From an uncultured Clostridia bacterium (GTDB lineage: Bacteria > Bacillota > Clostridia > TANB77 > CAG-508): 54,149 nucleotides of DNA. The first letter of the stretch is position 1, and each line of letters starts with the position of its first letter. Under the pieces are notes generated by a model, which searched no databases, was not told the DNA's origin, and was given only the letters and a program-made list of their open reading frames with translations. A program made the position numbers and the translations under genes. Location of the stretch: NCBI GenBank assembly GCA_947630235.1, contig CANRGN010000010.1, positions 1 to 54,149 on the forward strand. The letters run 5' to 3'. Positions 35,128 through 45,722 of the stretch are shown piece by piece.

Positions 35128-35486
35128 GTTCTCCTCCTTAAAATTATCGTTAAATATTGTTATAATATTTAAACGATTATAAATTTTTATTAATATTCAT
35201 AACATTTATTTTATAAAAGATTATTAATCAATTATACTTTTTTCAAATAAATTTTATTCAAAATAGAACAAATCGAAAAGCCTTAATATTTAGCACAATA
35301 ATAAGTTTTTACTTTGAAATTTTCGTAAATTTGTTCCTGTGCAAGATTTTCGTTTAGAAAATCTCTGTATAACCTTAGCCTCTTAGGCTTTTTATACAAT
35401 AGTAAAATTAAACTTTCTTATTATATAAAGAATCGGGCGATGATAATCGCCCCTATATTTTTGATATAATTTTAAATTATATTTAA
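35128..35486. other. dnaK-dnaJ intergenic region with hairpins and a decayed repeat
   Basis: No gene is supported. On the plus strand there are small hairpins at about 35346-35367 (AGATTTTC with GAAAATCT) and 35379-35396 (AGCCT with AGGCT and T's). The stretch 35411-35452 resembles copy A of the interspersed repeat plus its hairpin (AAACTTTCTTATTATATAAAG, then CGGGCGATGATAATCGCCC), so it may be a decayed copy. A dnaJ promoter may lie here. Confidence 0.4.
35434..35452 (-). terminator. Weak terminator-like hairpin after dnaK
   Basis: GGGCGAT and ATCGCCC form a stem with a short loop on the minus strand, 35 bases after the dnaK stop. The T-run is poor, so partial readthrough into dnaJ is possible. 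Confidence 0.5.
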
Positions 35487-37385
<1,899 letters not shown>

Positions 37386-37429
37386 CTAATTTTGTTTTCT
37401 TTTGTTCTATATTAAAAATTAATATCAAA

Positions 37430-37957
37430 TTAATTAGCTACAATAACCATTGAATGTCTAATAACTTTTGTTCCTATTTTGTAACCCTTTCTATATTCTT
37501 GAACAATTTCTTGTTCTCCTTTTTCTGGATCATCAATATGGCTAACAGCTTCATGAAGTTCTGGGTCAAATTTTTCACCTACAGATTTTATTTCCTCCAT
37601 TCCAAACTTATCTAAAACATCAGATAACTGTTTTACAACCATTTTTACACCATCTTGATAATTGGTATCTTCTGTTTTAGTTTCTGCAGCTTTTTCTAAA
37701 TTATCCATTACAGGTAATATTGAACTTACAACATCTCCTGTAATTATTCCATATAAATTTTCTCTTTCCTTTTGGCTTCTTTTTTTGAAGTTTTCAAATT
37801 CTGCAAAAAGCCTTTTATATCTATCATTTAATTCATCATATTCTGATTTTGAATCTGAATTTACTTCTAAATTATTTTCATTTTCTTTAAGTTCTTCTGT
37901 ATTTTCAGTATTCTCATTTTTTATTTCTTCTTTTTCATTTTTGTTTTCTTCTTCCAC
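37430..37957 (-). CDS. grpE: Nucleotide exchange factor GrpE
   Basis: A 175-residue DnaK exchange factor. A charged Glu/Asn-rich N terminus (1-35) and a coiled coil (about 36-90, RYKRLFAEFENFKKRSQKE) precede the beta-domain (GVEKF-like region EIKSVGEKFDPELHEAVSH). It lies 16 bases after hrcA. Confidence 0.96.
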   Translation of the reverse strand: MEEENKNEKEEIKNENTENTEELKENENNLEVNSDSKSEYDELNDRYKRLFAEFENFKKRSQKERENLYGIITGDVVSSILPVMDNLEKAAETKTEDTNYQDGVKMVVKQLSDVLDKFGMEEIKSVGEKFDPELHEAVSHIDDPEKGEQEIVQEYRKGYKIGTKVIRHSMVIVAN

Positions 37958-37973
37958 TTATTATAGCCTCCTT

Positions 37974-38999
37974 TTAAAATTTTCCTTTTTTAAAATCATC
38001 ATTTAATTTTTTACTTATATATTTCATTACTGAAATTACTTTAGAATAATCCATTCTAGTTGGACCTATTATTCCTATTGTTCCAATATCTTTTCCTTCT
38101 AATAAATGGTTAAATGTAATAATACTGAAATTTTTTAATTCTTCATGAGCTGATTCTTCTCCAATATATACATTTATATCTTGTGCTAATCCAGTATTTA
38201 AAATATCTGCAACTAGTTCTTTGGCATCAAGTACATTTAGAAAATCTTTAGCAACATCAACTTTTTTAAATTCAGGCATATCAACGACTTTATTTGTTCC
38301 CTCTAAATATAATTTTTGAGATTCATCAAGAATTTTATTTATTTCTTCAATTATTTTCTTAATTATATTTATGCCTGCTTTCATTTCTTCCATAATAAAA
38401 TCTTCTATAGGGCCTTCTAATTTTTCTAATGGTTTTCCTACAAGTTTATTTCTAAAGATAAAAGTTAAATCATCAATTTGATCTTGTTCTATATCTTCAT
38501 CAAATTTTATTATAGATTCTCTAACTATTCCTGAATCTGTAAGAATTATAGCCATTAACATTCTATTTCCTAATAGAACAAATTTTATATCTGATATAGT
38601 ATGTTTATTTACATCAGGTCCTATTGCTATTGTAGTATAATGAGTTATTTCAGATAATGTTGTAGTTGTTATTCTAGTAAGTTCTTCTAAATTTCCAATT
38701 TTTGTTTCTAGTTTTGATTTTATAAATTCCATTTCAGCTCTACTTAAAACATCATCTCTAATAAGCTCATCTACATAGTATCTATAACCAGATTGTGACG
38801 GAACTCTTCCAGCAGACGTATGAGGCTTTTCTAAAAAGCCTATTTTTTCTAATTCTGCCATTTCATTTCTTATTGTTGCACTACTACAATTTATATCAGA
38901 GTTTTTTACTAAACTTCCAGAACTAACTGGAGAAGCAGTTTCTATATATTCTTCTATAATTGCTTGTAATATTTTTTTCTTTCTATCATCTAACTCCAT
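37974..38999 (-). CDS. hrcA: Heat-inducible repressor HrcA
   Basis: A 341-residue repressor of class I heat-shock genes that binds CIRCE. The N-terminal winged helix has ETASPVSSGSLVKNSDINCSSATIRNEM-like features in segments. AGRVPSQSGYRYYVD follows, and the C-terminal GAF-like domain ends in IGIIGPTRMDYSKVI. It controls this operon. Confidence 0.97.
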   Translation of the reverse strand: MELDDRKKKILQAIIEEYIETASPVSSGSLVKNSDINCSSATIRNEMAELEKIGFLEKPHTSAGRVPSQSGYRYYVDELIRDDVLSRAEMEFIKSKLETKIGNLEELTRITTTTLSEITHYTTIAIGPDVNKHTISDIKFVLLGNRMLMAIILTDSGIVRESIIKFDEDIEQDQIDDLTFIFRNKLVGKPLEKLEGPIEDFIMEEMKAGINIIKKIIEEINKILDESQKLYLEGTNKVVDMPEFKKVDVAKDFLNVLDAKELVADILNTGLAQDINVYIGEESAHEELKNFSIITFNHLLEGKDIGTIGIIGPTRMDYSKVISVMKYISKKLNDDFKKGKF

Positions 39000-39012
39000 A
39001 ATTTTGCTCCTT

Positions 39013-39062
39013 TTAGCAAACCTGTTATTTGACTGCTAATATATTATAACTTATTTTATTAA
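39013..39062 (-). promoter_or_regulatory. CIRCE element and promoter of the heat-shock operon
   Basis: On the minus strand TTAGCAGTC, nine bases, GTTTGCTAA (39013-39039) matches the CIRCE consensus TTAGCACTC-N9-GAGTGCTAA with three mismatches. Just upstream are TTGACA and TAATAT with 17 bases between them. It controls hrcA-grpE-dnaK. Confidence 0.85.
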
Positions 39063-39155
39063 TTGTCAAGTGTTTTATTACATAATTTAAAAAATAAAGT
39101 GTAAATATTGTATATAAAAAATACATACAATATTTACACTCTGCTTTTATCTATC

Positions 39156-39401
39156 TTAAAATTCTTTTGAAATTTCAATTTTAGAAATCCATTCATAATA
39201 TGCTTTATGAACACCTTCGTTTAATAATGAATTTAATTTTTCTCCAGCTAAACCATCATATTTTTTTTCTTTATTAGTTTTAAGCTCTTGTTTTGGATCT
39301 CTTTCATTTATAATATATTTTAAAATAGCAGATGACTGAGCTACTGCAACAATTTCTTTTTCTAATATACTTTTTTGAAAATCATCATTTTCAAATCCCA
39401 T
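39156..39401 (-). CDS. Hypothetical protein, 81 residues
   Basis: Not recognised. A charged, probably helical and soluble protein (MGFENDDFQKSILEKEIV, then KLNSLLNEGVHKAYYEWISKI). GGAGGA lies 5 bases before the ATG, which supports it as a real gene. It follows the 50-residue gene by 19 bases. Confidence 0.65.
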   Translation of the reverse strand: MGFENDDFQKSILEKEIVAVAQSSAILKYIINERDPKQELKTNKEKKYDGLAGEKLNSLLNEGVHKAYYEWISKIEISKEF

Positions 39402-39420
39402 ATCAATCCTCCTACAATTA

Positions 39421-39573
39421 TTATAAATTATTATATAATTCTATATATTTGTTAGATAATTGCTCTAATCGATTATCTAAAACTTCTTTTATTTTTACTA
39501 ATTCATCAATAGACATATTATCTAAATCAATTATTTTACCATAGACTTTTATTTTTCCATATATTGGTTCCAC
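39421..39573 (-). CDS. Hypothetical small protein, 50 residues (GTG start)
   Basis: A short gene starting at GTG (39573) with AAAGGA 9 bases upstream. It reads MEPIYGKIKVYGKIIDLDNM and ends in a coiled-coil-like helix (LVKIKEVLDNRLEQLSNKY). Codon use is like the neighbours. Its position 19 bases before the 81-residue gene suggests a two-gene operon. The function is unknown. Confidence 0.6.
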   Translation of the reverse strand: MEPIYGKIKVYGKIIDLDNMSIDELVKIKEVLDNRLEQLSNKYIELYNNL

Positions 39574-39686
39574 TTTATACAATCCTTTCCAACATAAATA
39601 ATAATCTATTATTAATGATAAATAAAAATTAAAGAATTTACAATAAATATTACAAATGTTATTTTATTTTAACTTTAATGTAATAA

Positions 39687-40826
39687 TTATATAAATTCTT
39701 CCCAAACAATGTTAGCAAAATCTAAACCTTTTTTGGTTAGCTTAATATTATCTAAATCCACTTCTATTAACCCTTCTTCCTCTAATTTTGATATTTCAAA
39801 TCTAAAATAAAAAAGAGGATTTATTCTAAATTTTTGTTCAAAACTAGAAATAGAAACTCCATCTATCTTCCTTAAACCTAAAAGCATATATTCTTTTCTT
39901 TTTTCTTCTTCTGTCTGTATTTCATGTACAATAATATTTTTATCAAATTCACAATTTTCTATATTTTCTATATATAATTCAATATCATCTATAAGAGAAT
40001 ATCTTTTATTTTCAAAATAAGAATGACTACCAGCTCCAAATCCTAAATATTGTTCCTGATTCCAACAATTCATATTATGATTTGAATAAAAACCTTTTTT
40101 ACCAAAATTCGAAATTTCATAATGTTCATAATTATTTTTTTTCAAAATTTCTTTAACTATATAATACATTTTCCTTTCTACATCATCTTTAGGCAAAGTT
40201 AATATACCTTTATTTATTTTATCCTCAATATTAGTACCTGGCTCAACTATTAAAGAATACACTGATATATGTTTAGGATTTAATTTTATAACTTCATTTA
40301 ATGATTGTTTTACATTTTGTATAGTTTGATTTGGGAGACCTATCATTAAATCTATATTTATATTTTCAAAACCATTTTCTTTTACTAAATTATAAGTATT
40401 TAAAAATCCATCATAAGAATGAATTCTTCCTAGCATTTTTAATAATTCATTTTGAACAGCTTGTAATCCTATACTAATTCTATTAATACCCAATTTTTTA
40501 TAATCTATTATTTTTTTTTCATTAATAGTTCCTGGATTTATTTCAATTGTTATTTCAGCTTTTGAAATAATATTAAAACTTTCTTTCAATTTCTCTATTA
40601 TTTTCACAATATATTTTGAATCTATAAAAGATGGTGTTCCTCCACCTATGTATATTGTATTTATTTTGTAATTTTTTAAAGTATTCTTTTCTTTTTCTAT
40701 ATTTTTTAAAATAGCCTCTACATACCTTGGTATTAAATTTTCTTTACCAGAATACGAAAAAAAATCACAATACTCACATTTTTTCTTACAAAAAGGAATA
40801 TGTATATATATACCAACTTCTTTCAT
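39687..40826 (-). CDS. hemW: HemW-family radical SAM protein
   Basis: A 379-residue radical SAM protein, formerly called oxygen-independent coproporphyrinogen III oxidase. The cluster motif CKKKCEYC is at residues 13-20, followed by IYIGGGTPSF. Members bind heme and are thought to insert it, rather than oxidise porphyrin. Its ATG overlaps the whiA stop (ATAATG), so the genes are coupled. Confidence 0.93.
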   Translation of the reverse strand: MKEVGIYIHIPFCKKKCEYCDFFSYSGKENLIPRYVEAILKNIEKEKNTLKNYKINTIYIGGGTPSFIDSKYIVKIIEKLKESFNIISKAEITIEINPGTINEKKIIDYKKLGINRISIGLQAVQNELLKMLGRIHSYDGFLNTYNLVKENGFENINIDLMIGLPNQTIQNVKQSLNEVIKLNPKHISVYSLIVEPGTNIEDKINKGILTLPKDDVERKMYYIVKEILKKNNYEHYEISNFGKKGFYSNHNMNCWNQEQYLGFGAGSHSYFENKRYSLIDDIELYIENIENCEFDKNIIVHEIQTEEEKRKEYMLLGLRKIDGVSISSFEQKFRINPLFYFRFEISKLEEEGLIEVDLDNIKLTKKGLDFANIVWEEFI

Positions 40827-41677
40827 TATTTCTCCTCTTTTCGCAAATCTTCAGCAAATTCATGAAGCTTTTTTAATCTATAATTTATTCCTGATTTTCC
40901 TATTGGATTTTCCAAATATTTTCCCAGCTCTTTTAGACTCTCGTCAGGATGCTCTAATCTAACTTTTGCTACTTCTTTTATCTCTGGAGATAATTTATCA
41001 AACTTCTTTTTTTGTATAATAAATTTTATATCATTAACTTGCAAAAGCGACGCATCAACTATTTTATTTAAATTTGCAGTTTCACAATTTACTCTCCTAT
41101 TAACATTATTTTTCATGTCTTTCATAACTCTAATTTCTTCAAAGTTAATAACAGATTTTATAGCTCCTATATATGCTAAAAATTTAGAAATTTCTTCTCC
41201 TTCTTTTATGTATAAATAAAATTTTTCTTTACTTTCTAATAATTTAATTTTTATTTCTTTACTATCACACAGTTTTTTTATAAATTCAGCATTTTCTTTA
41301 TTATTAAAAATTAATTCTAAATGATAACTTTTAATAGGCTCTGTTATAGAACCTGAACCTAAAAAAGCTCCTCTTACTATATCTTTATGATTTGTAAAAT
41401 CTAAATTCTCAAAAAGTTCGTCTAACAATACTTTTTCAACTATTGCTTTAAAAACTTTTCCTTTTACCTCTGGATTATAATCTATTTTTAAATTAAATAA
41501 TATTTTATATATTCTTTCTATATTAAATTCATTTTCAGTTATAAATTCCACTTTGTTTTCTACATAACTAGAATTTGCTGATAATAAATATCCAAATAAT
41601 TCAGATTTTAACAAATCTTTATTTGAATATATATTTAATTTAGATAACTCCTCTTTAACCTCAAATGAAAAAGACAT
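40826..41677 (-). CDS. whiA: DNA-binding protein WhiA
   Basis: A 283-residue protein with two LAGLIDADG-like repeats (RGAFLGSGSITEP near 104) and a C-terminal helix-turn-helix (LKELGKYLENPIGKSGINYRLKKL). In Firmicutes it affects cell division and chromosome segregation. In many genomes it follows rapZ and yvcK; here it lies between prmC and hemW. Confidence 0.94.
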   Translation of the reverse strand: MSFSFEVKEELSKLNIYSNKDLLKSELFGYLLSANSSYVENKVEFITENEFNIERIYKILFNLKIDYNPEVKGKVFKAIVEKVLLDELFENLDFTNHKDIVRGAFLGSGSITEPIKSYHLELIFNNKENAEFIKKLCDSKEIKIKLLESKEKFYLYIKEGEEISKFLAYIGAIKSVINFEEIRVMKDMKNNVNRRVNCETANLNKIVDASLLQVNDIKFIIQKKKFDKLSPEIKEVAKVRLEHPDESLKELGKYLENPIGKSGINYRLKKLHEFAEDLRKEEK

Positions 41678-41678
41678 T

Positions 41679-42515
41679 TTACTCTCCCCTTTTACATATA
41701 ATTATTCTATCATTTCCTGCATAATCTTTTTTTGAATATATATCTAAATATCCATCTATTTTTAAAATATCTATTACAGAATTTTTTTGATTATATCCTA
41801 TTTCAAGAGCCAAAATTCCATTTGTGTTTAAAAATAATTTTGCTTTTTTAGAAATTCTTCTATAAAAATCTAAACCATCTATTCCACCATCTAAAGCTAT
41901 AATTGGCTCATTTTTTACTTCAATATCTAAAGAATCAATTACTTTTGATTCTATATATGGTGGATTTGAAACAATAATATCAAACTTTTCATTTATATTT
42001 TCAAATAAATCAGATTTTATTATCTTACAATTTAAATTATAATTTTTTAAATTTTTTTTCGTTACATCTAAAGCCTTTGAACTTATATCTGACATTGTAA
42101 TTTGCAAATTCTTTTCTTTAGAATAGTAAGCAATAGAAATACCAATTGCTCCACTACCTGTGCATAAATCTAGAATTTTATTATTTTTTTCTACTTTTTT
42201 TAAAATTTCTTCCACTAAAATTTCTGTATCTGGTTGTGGAATCAAAACATTCTCATCGACATAAAAATTTAATCCCATAAATTCTTGTTTATTTATAATA
42301 TATTGAATAGGAATTCCTTTTTTCAATTTTCTAATACCTTCAAAAAAAGCATTTTCAATTCTATTATCTACGATCTCATTATCATGAACTATTAAATATT
42401 CTTTATTTTTGCAAATTAAATTAGAAAGCAATATCCTAGATTTTATAATATAATCATCTAATCCCACTTCTTTTAATATATTATTTCCTTCAAATAAAAG
42501 CTCTTTTATTTTCAT
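41679..42515 (-). CDS. prmC: Release factor glutamine methyltransferase PrmC
   Basis: A 278-residue enzyme that methylates the GGQ glutamine of release factors. An N-terminal helical domain precedes the SAM-binding motif LDLCTGSGAIGISIAY (near 113) and the catalytic NPPY (near 183). prfA, the usual upstream neighbour, is not in the window; a 6S-like RNA gene lies there instead. Confidence 0.94.
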   Translation of the reverse strand: MKIKELLFEGNNILKEVGLDDYIIKSRILLSNLICKNKEYLIVHDNEIVDNRIENAFFEGIRKLKKGIPIQYIINKQEFMGLNFYVDENVLIPQPDTEILVEEILKKVEKNNKILDLCTGSGAIGISIAYYSKEKNLQITMSDISSKALDVTKKNLKNYNLNCKIIKSDLFENINEKFDIIVSNPPYIESKVIDSLDIEVKNEPIIALDGGIDGLDFYRRISKKAKLFLNTNGILALEIGYNQKNSVIDILKIDGYLDIYSKKDYAGNDRIIICKRGE

Positions 42516-42589
42516 TCTATTCCCTTACAATACTTAATATAGTATAAAATATTTTTCTCAATTATACTTCCAACATTATAACGTAAAAA

Positions 42590-42799
42590 ACCCCCACGTT
42601 CAAGCCGTAAGTTAAATGAATTTTTATGGACCTGTGCTCACACAGGTGGGTGCTCTCTCAAATACTCCTGGGTTTCTTACATAAATGCAAGCATACACGC
42701 CATATTCGAATCGAAGCTCCCTTATCCAAAACTTGTAGGTTCTAAAAATTCAGTCTACACGCACTACGCAGGGATTTTTTATTTATTTGTTCTTTTGTT
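42590..42799 (-). ncRNA. ssrS: Probable 6S RNA
   Basis: A GC-richer island in a 515-base gap. On the minus strand the two ends pair (CCCTGCGT with ACGTGGGG, two G-U pairs), closing a long rod. The 3' half contains TTTGAGAGAGCACCCACCTG followed by a CCTGTG/CACAGG hairpin, which I associate with clostridial 6S RNAs. The length of about 190 bases fits. A promoter lies just upstream and T's follow the closing stem. 6S RNA sequesters sigma-A RNA polymerase. Another structured RNA is possible. Confidence 0.65.
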
Positions 42800-42805
42800 A
42801 TATTT

Positions 42806-42834
42806 ATATTATCACACTATTTTACTATTTGCAA
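42806..42834 (-). promoter_or_regulatory. Promoter of the 6S-like RNA
   Basis: On the minus strand TTGCAA (42829-42834), 17 bases, TAATAT (42806-42811). Confidence 0.55.
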
Positions 42835-42969
42835 TTTATATTTTATCTAAATAATTTGATTTTATTCAATGATTTTTTATTTTTTTAAGTATATCTCTTA
42901 TTTTCTAATTTTATTGTACTTTCTCATATTTGATTTTGTTAGAAATTTATGATAAAATGGCAATTGCAA

Positions 42970-43003
42970 TTTTTTATTCAGTAGGAAAGTTCTCTGTAGA
43001 TGG
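42970..43003. repeat. Short copy of the post-terminator repeat, opposite orientation
   Basis: TTTTTATTCAGTAGGAAAG and TTCTCTGTAG match the right end of copy A on the other strand. AATTGCAATT precedes it. The neighbouring radical SAM gene ends at 43031. Confidence 0.6.
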
Positions 43004-43030
43004 GCTAAATTTTTCTTGAAATAGTTTTAA

Positions 43031-43919
43031 TTAAAAATTTGGAACATATTTCTGCTCATTTTCTTCTATACTTTGAATATAACCATTTTTTATATCTAAT
43101 TTATCAATAAATTCTTTAATTTCATTTAATTCTTCTATATTTAATTTTCTATTTATATCATTAAATTCACATGCTTTAAATGTAGGAAAATATTGCGCCA
43201 TTATACTTACATAAATCTCTTTTGGCATATTCTTTTTTATCCATTTAATAACTCTTTTTGTATTTTGAAGATGATTTGGAAGAATCAAATGCCTAATTAT
43301 AACGCCTTTTTTTATTAAACCTTGCTCGTCAAATTTTGGAACGCCCACTTGATCTACCATTTCTTTTATCGATTTTTGTACTACTTCATAATAATCTTTA
43401 CAGCTAGATAATCTATATGATAATTCATTATAACTATATTTAAAATCTGGTAAATATACATCTATATATCCATTTAGCAATTTTATTGTTTCAATACTTT
43501 CATAGCCACTTGAATTATAAATAACAGGAATATTAAGTCCTTTTTCTTTTGATTTTTTTATACCCTCTATTATATGTGGCACATACGCAAAGCCTGTAAC
43601 TAAATTTATATTATTAGCGCCTCTAATTTGTAAATCTAAAAATATATCTGAAAGTTCTTGAATAGTTATTTCATTACCTTTACCTAAACTACTTATTTCA
43701 TAATTTTGACAAAAGCAACATGATAAATTACAACCAGAAAAAAAAACAGTTCCAGAACCATTTTTACCACTAATACAAGGTTCTTCATAAAAATGAAGTG
43801 ATGCTAAAGCTATTTTAACATTTTTACCGAGCTTTACATCTACCTATTTTTCCATCTATTCTATTTACGTTACAGTTTCTAGGACATAATTTACATTGTT
43901 TTAATAAATCTTCTAACAT
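43031..43919 (-). CDS. PflX-like radical SAM protein (COG1313), read through a +1 frameshift at CGG
   Basis: A 295-residue radical SAM protein related to pyruvate formate-lyase activating enzymes. From ATG at 43919 the zero frame reads CKLCPRNCNVNR, GRCKA, then CGG at 43827-43829 and TAA at once. A +1 move reads GGT AAA AAT and continues ALASLHFYEEPCISG, GSGTVFFSGC and the cluster motif CNLSCCFCQNYEIS to the end. The family shows a Gly at the shift point and this same run of motifs. The second half has no ribosome site at any start. The start at 43919 is preferred over 43922 for spacing from AGGAG. The substrate is unknown. Confidence 0.85.
43825..43832 (-). promoter_or_regulatory. Putative +1 frameshift site in the PflX-like gene
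   Basis: Minus strand: AAA GCT CGG TAA in the zero frame. Skipping the C at 43829 gives GCT GGT AAA AAT. The stop codon directly follows CGG, the tightest of the four sites. Confidence 0.65.
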
Positions 43920-43979
43920 CATTTTCTCCTAAATTAAATATCTGTTATATTATAACAAACCTTATAATATTTCAACACT

Positions 43980-44303
43980 CTATTGTATATCATCTATTTT
44001 CAATGTATATCCATATCTTACATAATTTAATTCTTCTTTCTTTCTAAAGCACTCCTCTAAATCTATATCATATGTATTTGCAATCATTAAGACATAATAT
44101 AAAACATCTGATATTTCTTCCTCTATAGTTCCTTTTATATTATCATCTTTCATTCTCTGCTCTTTTCTAATAACTTCTGCCAACTCACCTACTTCCTCTA
44201 TTAATTTTAAAAAATATCTTTGGGTATTTTTCATTTCTTCTGGCTTAGTCCTCTTATACTTTTCATTTAAGTATTTTTGCATTTTTCTTATAGTTAACTC
44301 CAT
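43980..44303 (-). CDS. MazG-like nucleotide pyrophosphohydrolase
   Basis: A 107-residue all-alpha NTP pyrophosphohydrolase. The metal-binding EEVGELAE (near 36) and EEISDVLYYVLMIAN (near 61) motifs are intact. It probably hydrolyses non-canonical or excess NTPs. It stands alone, upstream of the radical SAM gene. Confidence 0.88.
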   Translation of the reverse strand: MELTIRKMQKYLNEKYKRTKPEEMKNTQRYFLKLIEEVGELAEVIRKEQRMKDDNIKGTIEEEISDVLYYVLMIANTYDIDLEECFRKKEELNYVRYGYTLKIDDIQ

Positions 44304-44415
44304 AAAATATACCTCCTACTAAAATATTTAGTATAATTAATTGAAAAATCATTGGGTAATATTGAGTCTACCAAAAAAGTAGTTATTATTGATGATTTTC
44401 CTTTTTTTGAGTATA

Positions 44416-44445
44416 AAAATGAGCGATTTTAATCGCTCATTTTTA
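44416..44445 (-). terminator. Terminator after the acidic-protein gene
   Basis: AAAATGAGCGATT and AATCGCTCATTTT form a 13-bp stem with T-rich ends, a few bases after the stop at 44451. It can work in both directions. Confidence 0.8.
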
Positions 44446-44450
44446 TATTT

Positions 44451-45578
44451 TTATTTATTTGAATTTCCATCTGGTAAAGCTGGATAATCTAAAACAACTC
44501 TAATTTTTAATATATAGTTAATTGTTCTAACTAATTTACTATTTTTTATTCTTTGCCATAAAGATGGTTTTTTCTCAAATCTTGTCTCTTCTAAATATTC
44601 CTCATCATCAAAATCTTCTTCTTGCGCATTAGCTACATTATCTTGAGATTCAGCTTCTTCATAAGTATCTTCTTCTTCATAAGCCTCTTCTTCTTCGTAA
44701 TCTTCATAATCTTCTTCTGTTTCATAATCTTCAGCTTCTTCTGTTTCATCTTCTAATTCTTCATCTATATCTCTAATATTAGTTTTCTTTGAAACTCCAC
44801 CAATTTTTGGTTGATTATTTTCATCATCAGAATTTTTCTGTTGATTTTGAACATTTTTAACATTCTTAACATTCTTCTTATTATTAACAGCTTTTGTTTG
44901 AGATTCAATATTCAATTCATCATCTTCACTATCTTCTACTGGTGTAGGAATATATTTTAAAGCTTCTGCAATTTCAATTCCTATGTAACTTAAAGCTTTA
45001 GATGCATCTTCAATTCTCTCCATATCTATTTCTATATGAAGATTAGCTTCTAAATTACTTATTTTTACATCTATATATTTACAAGCTTTAATATATTCTT
45101 GAGAACCTGTATCTGTTGAATTTCCAATTATATTTAAATTCTTTGCAACATCTGGCGAATATTTTGGCTCTAATTTTTTTACGATAACTTTCCAATTTTT
45201 TGCTTTTGCTTTAACTACTTTTGTAGCATCTCTTAAAACACTAGCAAGTTTAATATTTTTTTCTCTTTTTCTAATTAGTTCCTCAACAGTTTTGGTATTT
45301 TCTTCAAATTGATTTGTTGCAAATTCTACTAATCCATATGCTGCTGAATAAACACTTCTTGGAAAACTATTCTTTTTAGGATATTCAAGTAAATATGATT
45401 TTACAGATTCTACTAAATCTTTAAAATATGAATCTTCTTCCAATTTTACAATTTGTTTTTTACTTTTTGGATTTATTAACTTTTGAATTTTATCTATATT
45501 TGATAAAATTTTTTCTTCCGTGATAACCATTTTCACGTTTACTATGCCTTCTGCTTTTCTACGAAATAATCTTGACAT
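44451..45578 (-). CDS. Hypothetical protein with a very acidic linker, 375 residues
   Basis: Not recognised. Residues 1-220 are probably helical and basic to neutral. Residues of about 225-335 are low complexity, first Asn/Lys-rich (KNVKNVKNVQNQQKN), then Glu/Asp/Tyr-rich (YETEEDYEDYEEEEAYEEE). The C terminus is basic and hydrophobic (LWQRIKNSKLVRTINYILKIRVV) and could bind membrane or nucleic acid. The start has a good AGGAGG. It stands alone with its own terminator. Confidence 0.7.
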   Translation of the reverse strand: MSRLFRRKAEGIVNVKMVITEEKILSNIDKIQKLINPKSKKQIVKLEEDSYFKDLVESVKSYLLEYPKKNSFPRSVYSAAYGLVEFATNQFEENTKTVEELIRKREKNIKLASVLRDATKVVKAKAKNWKVIVKKLEPKYSPDVAKNLNIIGNSTDTGSQEYIKACKYIDVKISNLEANLHIEIDMERIEDASKALSYIGIEIAEALKYIPTPVEDSEDDELNIESQTKAVNNKKNVKNVKNVQNQQKNSDDENNQPKIGGVSKKTNIRDIDEELEDETEEAEDYETEEDYEDYEEEEAYEEEDTYEEAESQDNVANAQEEDFDDEEYLEETRFEKKPSLWQRIKNSKLVRTINYILKIRVVLDYPALPDGNSNK

Positions 45579-45722
45579 GTAAACTACCTCCTTTGTATTT
45601 TTCTAAATCTTAAATACTACGTTTATTATAACCTTTCTTTATTTAAACTACAAGTTTTTTTTGATTACATTTTAATTACATTTAATTTACTTTTGTAACA
45701 TTTTATCACTTTATAAAATTTT

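Noticed and set aside
39013..39039. Generic palindrome before hrcA
   Set aside because: The spacing (9-9-9) and position identify it as a degenerate CIRCE, so it is reported as that and not as something new.
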